A DNA stretch of 64,000 nt from Roseibium aggregatum (GTDB taxonomy: Bacteria > Pseudomonadota > Alphaproteobacteria > Rhizobiales > Stappiaceae): contig NZ_JAEKJZ010000001.1 in assembly GCF_017309185.1 (NCBI RefSeq), forward strand, positions 1,984,001 to 2,048,000. The letters are read 5' to 3'. Position numbers and translations under genes: made by a program. Positions 34,946 to 42,967 of the stretch are shown one piece after another (position 1 is the first letter of the stretch; every line of letters begins with the position of its first letter). The notes beneath the pieces were generated by a model. The model had not been told where the DNA came from, searched no databases, and saw nothing but the letters and a program-made list of their open reading frames with translations.

Positions 34946-35419
34946 TTAAGCTTCGTACAGGCCTTTGGACTTGTGCCAATCCTCAATGGACAGCTCGGGG
35001 TACCGCTGAAAATGAACGTGTCCCGGCCCATCCGGCACGTCGATCCAGTCAGGCTTGAATTCAAGCATGATATGGACGACCTCCGGTGGTGTTGGCAAGG
35101 GGGTATCGATAGCGCCGGCATGGGGATGAAGAAGTTCAGGCCAGCGCGGATCCCAAAGCCAGAGATGGCTGCCGCAGCGGCGGCAGAAATGCCGTTCCGC
35201 CGGGCTTGTCTCGCCGTCGATGACAGCGTGATAGACGGCCTTGGCGTCCGCACCCTGCAAACTTAACGTGCTGCTCTCGGCCATAAGGTTGATGGCGTAT
35301 CCCGCGCAGCCGCCGGTTTTCCTGCAAACGGTGCAATAGCAGCGCATATAGGGGTAGGGCGTCCGGCTCTCCACCTCGAACGAGACCGCCTTACAGTGAC
35401 AGCTGCCCTGAAGTTTCAT
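34946..35419 (-). CDS. GFA-family (glutathione-dependent formaldehyde-activating-like) zinc protein
   Basis: 157 residues from ATG at 35419. The zinc-binding pattern of the GFA (Mss4-like) fold is clear: GSCHCKAVSF near 6, CYCTVCRKTGG near 28 and CRRCGSHLWLWDP near 80. True formaldehyde activation is proven for only one member, so the reaction here is unknown. It lies 9 bp upstream of sseA and 22 bp downstream of alaX on the same strand, so it is co-transcribed with them. Confidence 0.88.
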   Translation of the reverse strand: MKLQGSCHCKAVSFEVESRTPYPYMRCYCTVCRKTGGCAGYAINLMAESSTLSLQGADAKAVYHAVIDGETSPAERHFCRRCGSHLWLWDPRWPELLHPHAGAIDTPLPTPPEVVHIMLEFKPDWIDVPDGPGHVHFQRYPELSIEDWHKSKGLYEA

Positions 35420-35441
35420 GTCTTCCCTCTCATGTGCAAAC

Positions 35442-36158
35442 TCAGTCGTTGAGCCGGATCCGGACACGCCTGTTCTGCTTGCCTTTCTTCTCGATCTTGC
35501 CGAGTTCCAGCCGCCCGATCTCGGAAGTTCGACTGACATGGGTTCCCCCGCATGGCTGCAAATCGACCTCGCCGCCGATCCGAACCAGGCGAACGCGGCC
35601 GGAGCCGCGTGGCGGCTTGACCGACATGGTTTTGACAAGGCCCGGACTGGCATCGAGCTCTTCGTCCGTGATCCATTCCGTCGATACTTCGTGGTCGCCG
35701 TCCACCAATGCTTCGAGTTTTGAAATCAAACCGTCCTTGTCGATGGTGTCTTCGCCCATGTCGAAATCAAGACGGCCTTCGGGATTGCCGATCTGACCGC
35801 CGGTGACGGGATAAGGCAGGGCAACCGACAAAAGGTGCAAGGCGGTGTGCACGCGCATGTGCCGGTAGCGTCGCGCCCAGTCGACATGGGCCGCCACCTT
35901 CCAACCGGGCTGGGGCAGGTCCTGTCCCTCCGCCGGGACATGGACAATGGACATTCTATCCTCGCCGTAAACACTCGTGGCGATCTCGATCTTCTCGCCG
36001 TTTTCCAGCTCGAGGTAGCCGCTGTCTCCTGGCTGGCCTCCGCCGGTCGCATAAAACACCGTGCGATCCAGCACGATGCCGCCCCGGTCGTTGACCGCAG
36101 TCACCTCCGCTTCGCAAGTCCGGAGATAGGCGTCGTGCCGGAACAAGGGGGTCGTCAT
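35442..36158 (-). CDS. alaX: Alanyl-tRNA editing protein (AlaX-like)
   Basis: 238 residues from ATG at 36158; the longer frame has no AlaX match. The N-terminal barrel has FYATGGGQPGDSGYL. The editing site has HTALHLLSVAL (HxxxH) and QPCGGTHVSRTSEIG (CxxxH), the four zinc ligands. It hydrolyses Ser or Gly wrongly attached to tRNA-Ala in trans. The length fits the AlaX-M class, between the short and long forms. It is within the leftward gene group, 183 bp after cls. Confidence 0.9.
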   Translation of the reverse strand: MTTPLFRHDAYLRTCEAEVTAVNDRGGIVLDRTVFYATGGGQPGDSGYLELENGEKIEIATSVYGEDRMSIVHVPAEGQDLPQPGWKVAAHVDWARRYRHMRVHTALHLLSVALPYPVTGGQIGNPEGRLDFDMGEDTIDKDGLISKLEALVDGDHEVSTEWITDEELDASPGLVKTMSVKPPRGSGRVRLVRIGGEVDLQPCGGTHVSRTSEIGRLELGKIEKKGKQNRRVRIRLND

Positions 36159-36341
36159 GGTCAAGCGTCTCCGTCTCGGACTGCGGGTTGAATGAAAGAA
36201 AAGCTTCTCCGCTTGCGCATTGCCGCCTCTGCCGCCCTGCGAAAACATTCTGGTAAGATATCCTGCCTGCCGGAGCAAGGGGAGGACGGGCTTTAGGAAA
36301 ACACCGGGAAACCGCTCCTTGTCAATTCAAGAGCATACAGG

Positions 36342-37856
36342 TCAAAGAATGGGAGACAGAAGTCTGGCGCCTTGAGCGAGCACCTGAAACAGGTAACTGC
36401 GCGATTGAAACGCGTCCGGCCAGGTGAGCCGTGCGTTTTGAAAGTCGGTTTCCAGCATGTCTTCCACCGATTGGATCGTTCGGGGATGGGTGAACCAGAG
36501 GGTCATTTCGAAATTGATTTGAAACGACCTGTTGTCGAAATTCACGGTTCCGACCGACGCGAGATCGTTGTCCAGCAAGGTCACTTTCTGATGCATGAAG
36601 CCGTCCGTATAACGGTAAACCTTCACGCCTCGCTGGATAAGCATTTCTTCATAGGCGTGACTGGCGAGCCAGACCGTCCAGTGGTCCCGTTTTTCCGGCA
36701 GCAGGATGCGCACATCGATCCCGCGCATGGCCGCGGCGCAAAGGGCCGTTTGAACGTCGAGGGAGGGCACAAGGTAAGGCGTTGCGATCCAAAGGCGCTG
36801 TTTCGCTTTTGCCGCCGCCTCGACAAAGGCGATGGCGCATTCTTCAAGCTTGTCGGCCGGACCGGTCGGCATGACCAGGACCGGTTCGTCGCCAGGCATC
36901 GGGACGTCGCCGACCTGGGGCAGATCGATCCGCTTGCCGCTGGCCCAAAGCCAATCCTCGACAAAGGAAAGCGCACAGGCAATAGCCGCCGGTCCCTCGA
37001 CCCGCACATGGGTGTCCCGCCAGTGCCCGAACCATTTGTCCCTGCCAACATATTGGTCGGCAACGTTGTGACCGCCGACAAAGGCCTGTCTGTAGTCGGT
37101 CACAACCAGTTTGCGGTGGTTGCGGTAGTTGAGCCTCATCGGACCGAGCAGACGCAGGAACCGGTGATTTTCGTTGAAGCCGCAAACCTCGATGCCGGCA
37201 TCCTTGAGTCGGCCGAGAAAGCTGCGGGACAGGGCGTGGCTGCCGACATCGTCGTAAAGAAAACAGACTCTGACGCCCTGCTTTGCCTTCTGGACCAGCG
37301 CCTCGGCCATTTCTCTGCCGAGTTCGTCGTCGTGAATGGCGAAAAACTGGAAAAAGATGACCTCTTTAGCCTGAGCAATGGCCTCCTTGATGGCCGCAAA
37401 GGTGGCGTCGCCGTCGATAAGCAGGTCGGTCTTGTTGCCGGCGAGGAACGGAACGCCCGCGACCCGCGACAGAACAGGCCATTCCCGGGTCTCGTCGTGA
37501 TCCGTCAGGCCGAGTTCGTCGGCTCGCCTGGCTCTCTCCGACCGCCCAAGCGTGGCTTGGATATTCGCGTAGTCGGAAAACGACCGCCAGCCGAATACGA
37601 AGTAAAGCGGAACCGTCAGAAAAGGCAGAAAGAAGAGCGACAGGAGCCAGGCGATCGATCCTTGCGCGGTGCGGGAGTTCATGATTTCCCGCACCGCGCA
37701 AACGATGGCGGTGACATAGACAATCGCAACGAAAGCGGCGACCAAGCCGAGGTTGTCCAGAAGTATTTCCAGAAGGTCGAAATCGGTGACCGCGTCCTGG
37801 ACGACTGCTTCAGCGCCGGAGCCGTCTTGAGCGAAGGTTGGATCTGTCAGTCCCAT
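36342..37856 (-). CDS. cls: Cardiolipin synthase (phospholipase D family)
   Basis: 504 residues from ATG at 37856. Two N-terminal helices follow a short leader (near 30-52 and 66-88). Two HKD motifs mark the PLD fold: NHRKLVVTDYRQAFVGG (near 242) and MHQKVTLLDNDLASVGTVN (near 422). It condenses two phosphatidylglycerols, or PG with PE, to cardiolipin at the inner membrane. The residues before the first helix contain an FxQD-like stretch but no signal peptidase site. It is 22 bp downstream of cysK on the same strand and may be co-transcribed. The ribosome site is weak. Confidence 0.9.
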   Translation of the reverse strand: MGLTDPTFAQDGSGAEAVVQDAVTDFDLLEILLDNLGLVAAFVAIVYVTAIVCAVREIMNSRTAQGSIAWLLSLFFLPFLTVPLYFVFGWRSFSDYANIQATLGRSERARRADELGLTDHDETREWPVLSRVAGVPFLAGNKTDLLIDGDATFAAIKEAIAQAKEVIFFQFFAIHDDELGREMAEALVQKAKQGVRVCFLYDDVGSHALSRSFLGRLKDAGIEVCGFNENHRFLRLLGPMRLNYRNHRKLVVTDYRQAFVGGHNVADQYVGRDKWFGHWRDTHVRVEGPAAIACALSFVEDWLWASGKRIDLPQVGDVPMPGDEPVLVMPTGPADKLEECAIAFVEAAAKAKQRLWIATPYLVPSLDVQTALCAAAMRGIDVRILLPEKRDHWTVWLASHAYEEMLIQRGVKVYRYTDGFMHQKVTLLDNDLASVGTVNFDNRSFQINFEMTLWFTHPRTIQSVEDMLETDFQNARLTWPDAFQSRSYLFQVLAQGARLLSPIL

Positions 37857-37878
37857 CACATGCCAGCTGGATATGTGG

Positions 37879-38916
37879 CTACGAGACGAACGGCGCGCGG
37901 ATGGCCACACTTCGTTCCAGCCAGCCGGGCACCGGCAGGTTTTTCGACCGCAGGAAATCCGGGTTGTAGAGTTTCGACTGATATCGGGTGCCGTGGTCGC
38001 AAAGAATGGTGACGATGGTCTTTCCCGGCCCGATTTCCTTGGCAAGGCGCCGGGCGCCGGCCAGATTGATGGCGGTCGAGCCCCCCAGGAGAAGGCCTTC
38101 GTTTTCCGCCAGCGAAAACACGAGCGGCATCGCTTCCGCATCCGGTATCGTGTAGGCGAAATCGGCTTTCACATCCTTGACGATCGGTGTGTTGCGGCCA
38201 AGACCAATGCCTTCGGAAATCGATGAGCCGTCCGAAGCGACCGCTTCCCCCCTGGAGAACAGGGACTGCATGGCCGCACCTTCGGGATCGGCGCAGCCGA
38301 TCTTGATACCCGGTTTGTTCTCCTGCAGATATCGCGACACGCCGGCCAGGGTCCCCCCCGAGCCGACCGCGCAAATGAACCCGTCCACCTTGCCGCCGGT
38401 CTGTTCCAGGATCTCCGGTCCGGTCGTCAGGTAATGAGCCTTGGGATTGTCCAGATTGTTCCACTGGTCGGCGAAGATGACGCCGTTGGGCTCGGTTTTG
38501 GACATCTCCTCGGCCAGCCGGCGGGCGACATGCTGGTAGTTGTTGGGATCCTTGAAGGGCTTCGCCGGAACTTCGACCAGTTCGGCGCCGCACAGGCGCA
38601 GCATGTCCTTTTTTTCCTGGCTTTGCGTTTCGGGAATGACGATCACGGTCCGGTATCCGCGCGCACCCGCGACCAGAGCCAGGCCGATGCCCGTATTCCC
38701 GGCCGTACCTTCGACGATCACCCCGCCGGGTTTCAGATCACCACGTGCTTCGGCTTCCAGAATCATCTGGCGGGCAGGCCGGTCCTTGACGGATTGTCCC
38801 GGATTCATGAATTCGGCCTTGCCGAGGATTTCGCAGCCTGTTTCCTCCGACAATGCTTTCAGGCGGATGAGAGGAGTGTTGCCGATTGCATCGACTACGG
38901 ATTCGGACACCGACAT
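37879..38916 (-). CDS. cysK: Cysteine synthase (O-acetylserine sulfhydrylase), CysK-like
   Basis: 345 residues, slightly longer than the 310-330 typical of CysK. The PLP enzyme signature is complete: IGNTPLIRLKAL (near 11), PGQSVKDRPARQMI with the PLP Lys44, GTAGNTGIGLALVA (near 70), VGSGGTLAGVSRYL (near 182) and CDHGTRYQSKLYNPDFL at the C-terminus. It makes cysteine from O-acetylserine and sulfide. Thr-Ala-Gly-Asn replaces the commoner Thr-Ser-Gly-Asn in the substrate loop, which is seen in a CysK subgroup. It heads a leftward group that also contains a sulfurtransferase gene. Confidence 0.9.
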   Translation of the reverse strand: MSVSESVVDAIGNTPLIRLKALSEETGCEILGKAEFMNPGQSVKDRPARQMILEAEARGDLKPGGVIVEGTAGNTGIGLALVAGARGYRTVIVIPETQSQEKKDMLRLCGAELVEVPAKPFKDPNNYQHVARRLAEEMSKTEPNGVIFADQWNNLDNPKAHYLTTGPEILEQTGGKVDGFICAVGSGGTLAGVSRYLQENKPGIKIGCADPEGAAMQSLFSRGEAVASDGSSISEGIGLGRNTPIVKDVKADFAYTIPDAEAMPLVFSLAENEGLLLGGSTAINLAGARRLAKEIGPGKTIVTILCDHGTRYQSKLYNPDFLRSKNLPVPGWLERSVAIRAPFVS

Positions 38917-39173
38917 TTGTAAATTCCTGGCTGATCAGGCCGTTCTGTTTTGACCGGCCGATTGGAACCTGTTGGGATAAGGACGCTAATCGTCCGTGTT
39001 CATGTGATCAAGGCTGGAATGTAAGGTTTCGAGGCCGTATTGCCAGAACCGAACGTTTCAATCGATCCTCTTTCCGGCGAATGTTTTTCTGCCATATCAC
39101 AGCTAGCGGGTAAGCAGTTCTGCGGCCGGTGGTCCCGATCGGGTTACCGGTTTTGAGAGAATGGTGTATGAGT
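38917..39173. other. Spacer where a sigma factor gene might be expected
   Basis: Between cysK (leftward) and chrR (rightward) there are about 315 bases including the promoter at 39174. No ECF sigma factor frame is present on either strand, although chrR genes usually follow rpoE directly. Confidence 0.6.
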
Positions 39174-39203
39174 TGATCCGGTGCCTGTTGTCTTGCGTAT
39201 CAG
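39174..39203 (+). promoter_or_regulatory. RpoE/ECF11-type promoter of the chrR-like gene
   Basis: The -35 box TGATCC (39174-39179) and the -10 box TATCAG (39198-39203) are separated by 18 bases, about 30 bp before the chrR start. The known Rhodobacter sphaeroides RpoE consensus, from memory, is TGATCC, 18 bases, TAAGA. The same arrangement precedes two neighbouring units, and the spacer ends in CTTGCG here and TTTGCG before the SDR gene. Confidence 0.68.
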
Positions 39204-39232
39204 TGTCGGGATAAATCAGGCTTTGGAGATTA

Positions 39233-39901
39233 ATGAGAGCGCGAATGGAAAAAAACGTGACTGGAATGGATGAGCTTCTGGCGGGATATGCCGCCGGATC
39301 CTTGACCTATCCGGCACAGGCGCTGGTCGGTGCGCATTTGGAACTGAGCGATCGCAACAGGGCCTATGTTTCGTCACTGGAAACCCTTGCGGCAGTCGCA
39401 CTGGACCAGGTCGAGCCTGTTGCTCTCGCCGACCGCGAGGCCCTTCTGGCGTCCGTTTTCGCCAGTGGCGACATGCCCTTGAACGAAAACGGGCCGGAGC
39501 CGGACGGCGGAGCCGAAGAGGCCGGGCCCGTTCCTCAGTCCCTGCGTTCGATTGTCGGTCAGTCGATGCAATCCCTTCCGTGGAAAACGCTGTTGCCCGG
39601 GGTGAGGGAATGCAAGTTCGGCGAGATCGACGGATGCGTCAGCAGTCTTTTGTGGGTTCGCGCCGGACGCGCCATGCCGTCCCATACCCACCACGGAACG
39701 GAACTGACGCTGGTTTTGCAGGGCGGCTTCAAGGACGAAGACGGTCACTATGTGGCCGGCGATGTGGCCTTCGCGGATGGTGATGTCGACCATAAGCCGA
39801 TTGCCGACGAGGACGAGGATTGCATCTGCTTTGCCGTCACCGCAGGCAGGCTGCAGCTTACCGGCCCGGTCGGGCGCTGGTTCGCCCCCTTCATGCGCTG
39901 A
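39233..39901 (+). CDS. ChrR-family anti-sigma factor, with degenerate N-terminal zinc site
   Basis: 222 residues from ATG at 39233 (GGAG upstream). The N-terminal anti-sigma domain (DELLAGYAAGSL, ALVGAHLELSDRNRAYV) aligns with Rhodobacter ChrR. There the zinc ligands are an N-terminal His, the His of the HL-x-L turn and two Cys. Here only the His of AHLEL remains: the two Cys positions read Ser and Asn, and the first His is missing. The C-terminal cupin domain keeps its likely metal residues in PSHTHHGTELTLVLQGG and DVDHKP. No sigma gene is adjacent. It may hold a sigma encoded elsewhere in a zinc-independent way, or act only as a cupin sensor. Confidence 0.78.
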   Translation: MRARMEKNVTGMDELLAGYAAGSLTYPAQALVGAHLELSDRNRAYVSSLETLAAVALDQVEPVALADREALLASVFASGDMPLNENGPEPDGGAEEAGPVPQSLRSIVGQSMQSLPWKTLLPGVRECKFGEIDGCVSSLLWVRAGRAMPSHTHHGTELTLVLQGGFKDEDGHYVAGDVAFADGDVDHKPIADEDEDCICFAVTAGRLQLTGPVGRWFAPFMR

Positions 39902-39967
39902 GGTGAACCAGGCCTTTTCGGCACACTCGACGGCTCGCACAAATCTCTGAAATGACACGCGGAAAAT

Positions 39968-39997
39968 CGATCCGCCCGGTTTCGTTTTGCGTATTCA
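39968..39997 (+). promoter_or_regulatory. RpoE/ECF11-type promoter of the SDR gene
   Basis: CGATCC (39968-39973), 18 bases, then TATTCA (39992-39997), 24 bp before the GTG start. One mismatch from TGATCC. The spacer end TTTGCG and the following TAT-(T)-CAG match the promoter at 39174. Confidence 0.6.
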
Positions 39998-40021
39998 GAT
40001 CGAACGCAGAAGGAGATTCAT

Positions 40022-40828
40022 GTGTCCCGGAAAAACTATCGCGCCCGGCCGGAAGAAGGTAGCGTCTGGATTACCGGCGCAAGTTCCGGCATTGGCCGGG
40101 CCGTCGCACTCAAGCTAGCGGACATGGGATGGCAGATCGCCGCGACCGCCCGTTCTCAGTCGGCGCTTCTGGACCTGGAACAGGAATCGGGCGCCTTGAG
40201 GGGGCGGATCCGTGCGTTTGCAGGAGATGTGACGGACACCGCGCATATGAGGTCGATCTGCCGGGCGATTGAAGCGGAACTCGGGCCTCTGGCTCTTCTG
40301 GTCGCCAACGCCGGTATCTATCTTCCCCAGGATGGTTTGAACGCCGACCCGGAGGCATTTCGCACGAGCATCGACGTGAACCTGATGGGAACCGTCAACG
40401 CTCTTCTGCCGACGGTCGAGGTCATGAAGGCGCGGGGTAGGGGACAGGTTGCTGTGGTGTCTTCCGTGGCCGGATATCGAGGGTTGCCGACTTCCGCCGC
40501 CTATGGCGCCACAAAGGCCGGGCTCATCAACCTTGCCGAATCCATGAAGTTCGATCTCGACCGTGCAGGAATAACGCTTCAGGTTGTCAATCCTGGCTTT
40601 GTCGACACGCCGGCGACCCGGTCGAATCCCTTTGATATGCCACATCTGATTTCGGTTGAGGATGCGGCCGCGCAAATCGTCAAAGGGCTCGATCGACCGG
40701 GCACCTTCGAAATCGCGTTTCCCCGGGCCTTTGTCCGGCAACTCAAGCTTCTTCGGCTTCTGCCCGACCGCCTGTATTTCCGTCTCGTCGCACGCTCGAC
40801 CGGCTGGGACAAGAAGAGCGCCGGCTGA
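40022..40828 (+). CDS. Short-chain dehydrogenase/reductase
   Basis: 268 residues starting at GTG 40022, with AAGGAG seven bases upstream; ATG at 40020 is out of frame. The classical SDR features are WITGASSGIGRAVALKLADM (near 17-36, NAD(P) binding), the NAG block LLVANAGIY (near 95), Ser of VVSSVAGYRG (near 142) and YGATKAG (catalytic Tyr and Lys near 160). The substrate is unknown. SDRs of this type accompany ChrR, FAD-oxidoreductase, DUF1365 and CFA-synthase genes in many proteobacteria. It converges on the cfa gene (36 bp gap) and has its own RpoE-like promoter. Confidence 0.88.
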   Translation: MSRKNYRARPEEGSVWITGASSGIGRAVALKLADMGWQIAATARSQSALLDLEQESGALRGRIRAFAGDVTDTAHMRSICRAIEAELGPLALLVANAGIYLPQDGLNADPEAFRTSIDVNLMGTVNALLPTVEVMKARGRGQVAVVSSVAGYRGLPTSAAYGATKAGLINLAESMKFDLDRAGITLQVVNPGFVDTPATRSNPFDMPHLISVEDAAAQIVKGLDRPGTFEIAFPRAFVRQLKLLRLLPDRLYFRLVARSTGWDKKSAG

Positions 40829-40863
40829 TCAGTGGCGCCTGGCGACAGACCCGGCCGTCTCCC

Positions 40864-42093
40864 TCACTCGGTCTTCACATAGACCATCTGGCGGACGTCG
40901 ATGTTGCCGGAGCGGAAACCGGCTTCGCAATAGTGAAGATAGAATTCCCAAAGCCGTTTGAAGCGGTCGTCGAAACCGAGCGGGCGGATCTGCGGCCAGG
41001 CCTGTCCGAACCGCTGACGCCATTCGGAAAGGGTTCTGGCATAGTCCTGCCCGAATATTGTCTGGTTGGCCAGATCGAGTCCGAGGGACTTACCGATATC
41101 GACAAGCCGGCCAGGCGGCGGCAGCATTCCACCCGGGAAGACATGACGCTGAATAAAGTCGGTCCCGCGTTTGTAATCCTCAAACATCTTGTCCTGGATC
41201 GTGATGATCTGCAGACCGGCCTTGCCGCCGGGCTTCAGGCAATTCGCAAGCTGGCTGAAATAGGTCGACCAGTATTTCTCGCCGACGGCTTCGAACATCT
41301 CGATGGACGCGATCCGGTCATAGACACCTTTTTCGTCGCGATAATCCTGAAAGACGACGTCTACCTTTTCGTTCAGGCCGGCCCTGAAGATCCTTTCGCG
41401 GGCATAGTCGAACTGTTCCTGCGATATGGTCAGCGCCCGGACATGTGCACCCACCGTCTTGGAAACGTACTCAGCGAAACCGCCCCAGCCGCAGCCGATC
41501 TCGAGAACCGTGTGGTCCGGTCCGATATCTGTCTCGCGGACCAGAGAAGCGTATTTCGCTGCTTGGGCCTGCTCCAGATCGTTGGTTTCATTGCTGTAGA
41601 TCGCCGAGGAATAGGTCATCGACGGGTCGAGCCACTTGTCGTAAAACGCGTTCCCAAGGTCGTAATGGGCGGAAATATTCCGTTTCGAACCGCGTTTCGT
41701 GTTGCTGTTGAGCCAGTGGCGGATGGACATCAGAACACGCGCGACTGGACTTCCCTGAATGGCCCGCAGTGTCGATTCCTGGTTGATGCAAAAGAGTTCC
41801 AGGAACGTCGTTACATCGGGAGAAGACCAATATCCCGAAATGAATGCTTCGCCGACGCCGACATCACCGGACTGGACCACCATCTTGAAAAAACGCCAGT
41901 CGTGAATGACAAGGACGCCATAGGGGCCGTCCTGCTGTCCCTGAATGACAAAAGCCCGGCCGTCAGGAAATTCGATCTTCAGCGTTCCGAACTGGATCGA
42001 GATTGCGAGCCCGGCGGCCATTTTCGCGAGCCGGGGCATACCTTTGAGTTCGGAGCGAAGATTTTCTTTTGTCAGAACAATAGGCTCACTCAT
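40864..42093 (-). CDS. cfa: Cyclopropane-fatty-acyl-phospholipid synthase family methyltransferase
   Basis: 409 residues from ATG at 42093 (AAGAGG upstream). An N-terminal lipid-binding part (about 1-120) leads the SAM-binding domain with SAHYDLGNAFYDKWLDPSMT, YSSAIY, VLEIGCGWGGFAEYV and the bicarbonate-site region SIEMFEAVGEKYW. The C-terminus has FYLHYCEAGFRSGNIDV. It transfers a methylene or methyl from S-adenosylmethionine to unsaturated phospholipid acyl chains. Relatives in the Rhodobacter RpoE regulon are needed for cyclopropane or methylated furan fatty acids. It is the third gene of the leftward unit after the FAD enzyme and DUF1365 (19 bp gap). Confidence 0.93.
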   Translation of the reverse strand: MSEPIVLTKENLRSELKGMPRLAKMAAGLAISIQFGTLKIEFPDGRAFVIQGQQDGPYGVLVIHDWRFFKMVVQSGDVGVGEAFISGYWSSPDVTTFLELFCINQESTLRAIQGSPVARVLMSIRHWLNSNTKRGSKRNISAHYDLGNAFYDKWLDPSMTYSSAIYSNETNDLEQAQAAKYASLVRETDIGPDHTVLEIGCGWGGFAEYVSKTVGAHVRALTISQEQFDYARERIFRAGLNEKVDVVFQDYRDEKGVYDRIASIEMFEAVGEKYWSTYFSQLANCLKPGGKAGLQIITIQDKMFEDYKRGTDFIQRHVFPGGMLPPPGRLVDIGKSLGLDLANQTIFGQDYARTLSEWRQRFGQAWPQIRPLGFDDRFKRLWEFYLHYCEAGFRSGNIDVRQMVYVKTE

Positions 42094-42112
42094 GGAAGAA
42101 CCTCTTGAAATG

Positions 42113-42967
42113 TCAATAATTAGGGGTCGTTGACACCGGATGGTGCGACGGGTCGGCTTCCATACCCGGCATCCCCGGCTCGGGTCGACGGTGAAATGGT
42201 ACACGCTTTCGCCAGATTTTAAAGGCTTGCCAATGGATCGCGGCAATGACCTTGAAACTCAGGAGGGGGACACGAAGACATTCCGCCAGGATCGTTGCCG
42301 TCGAGAAAGTCTTGTGAGTCCCCGAAAAAGTTGCCGCCAGAACTGGACCGTCGGCATCTTTTTCCAGAATGCGTACCCTGACGTTTTCCCCCGGAGGGAG
42401 CATGCGGAAACAATAACGTTGTTCCATGCCGATAAAGGGAGAGACGTAAAATTCCTTGGATTGTTCCTGACGGATGCCACTGTCGGCTACCTGAGCAGGT
42501 TCGATCGGAAGGCAATAGGTGTGAATGCCGCCGAACGTGTTCCGAACCTCGTAGACGATTGCATCCAGACGGTTCTCGGAATCGAACGCGTAGTAAACGC
42601 TGAGCGGATTGAAGCCGTAGCCAAGCAGCCGCGGATAGGCGAGCAAGAGAATGCGGTGCGGTGCTGCGTGCCCTTTTTGCGCGAGCAGGTCCTCGACGAA
42701 CCGGCGTAAACCGGATCCGTCTCTTTTGCCGTGGTCCTTTTCGTGAAACGACATCAGGTTGAACCGGTTCAGGGAGAAAAACCGGCTGGCTTTGGACGCT
42801 TCCTGCAGCCGGTCCACGTCCAGGAGCAGGGAAAAAACCCGATACTGAAAGCGGTGGCTTTTCGGCTTCATCCGCTGATGCATCACGGAGCCGGAATAAA
42901 GGGATGCGGCGCTGCGCGGAGGCTCGCCATTGTCGCTCAGCCGATTGCTATGTTTTTTCTGCTTCAT
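42113..42967 (-). CDS. DUF1365-family protein
   Basis: 284 residues. DUF1365 blocks: SLYSGSVMHQRMKPKSHRFQ (near 22-41), FRYRVFS-like strand, LDVDRL, RFNLMSFHEKDHG, HRILLLAYPRLLGYGFNPLS, YCLPIEP and EFYVSPFIGMEQRY. The reaction is unknown. The gene is almost always found between an FAD-dependent amine-oxidase-like gene and a CFA-synthase-like gene, in clusters linked to fatty-acid modification and photo-oxidative stress. Its start overlaps the stop of the FAD gene by 4 bp, so it is coupled to it. Confidence 0.9.
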   Translation of the reverse strand: MKQKKHSNRLSDNGEPPRSAASLYSGSVMHQRMKPKSHRFQYRVFSLLLDVDRLQEASKASRFFSLNRFNLMSFHEKDHGKRDGSGLRRFVEDLLAQKGHAAPHRILLLAYPRLLGYGFNPLSVYYAFDSENRLDAIVYEVRNTFGGIHTYCLPIEPAQVADSGIRQEQSKEFYVSPFIGMEQRYCFRMLPPGENVRVRILEKDADGPVLAATFSGTHKTFSTATILAECLRVPLLSFKVIAAIHWQAFKIWRKRVPFHRRPEPGMPGMEADPSHHPVSTTPNY

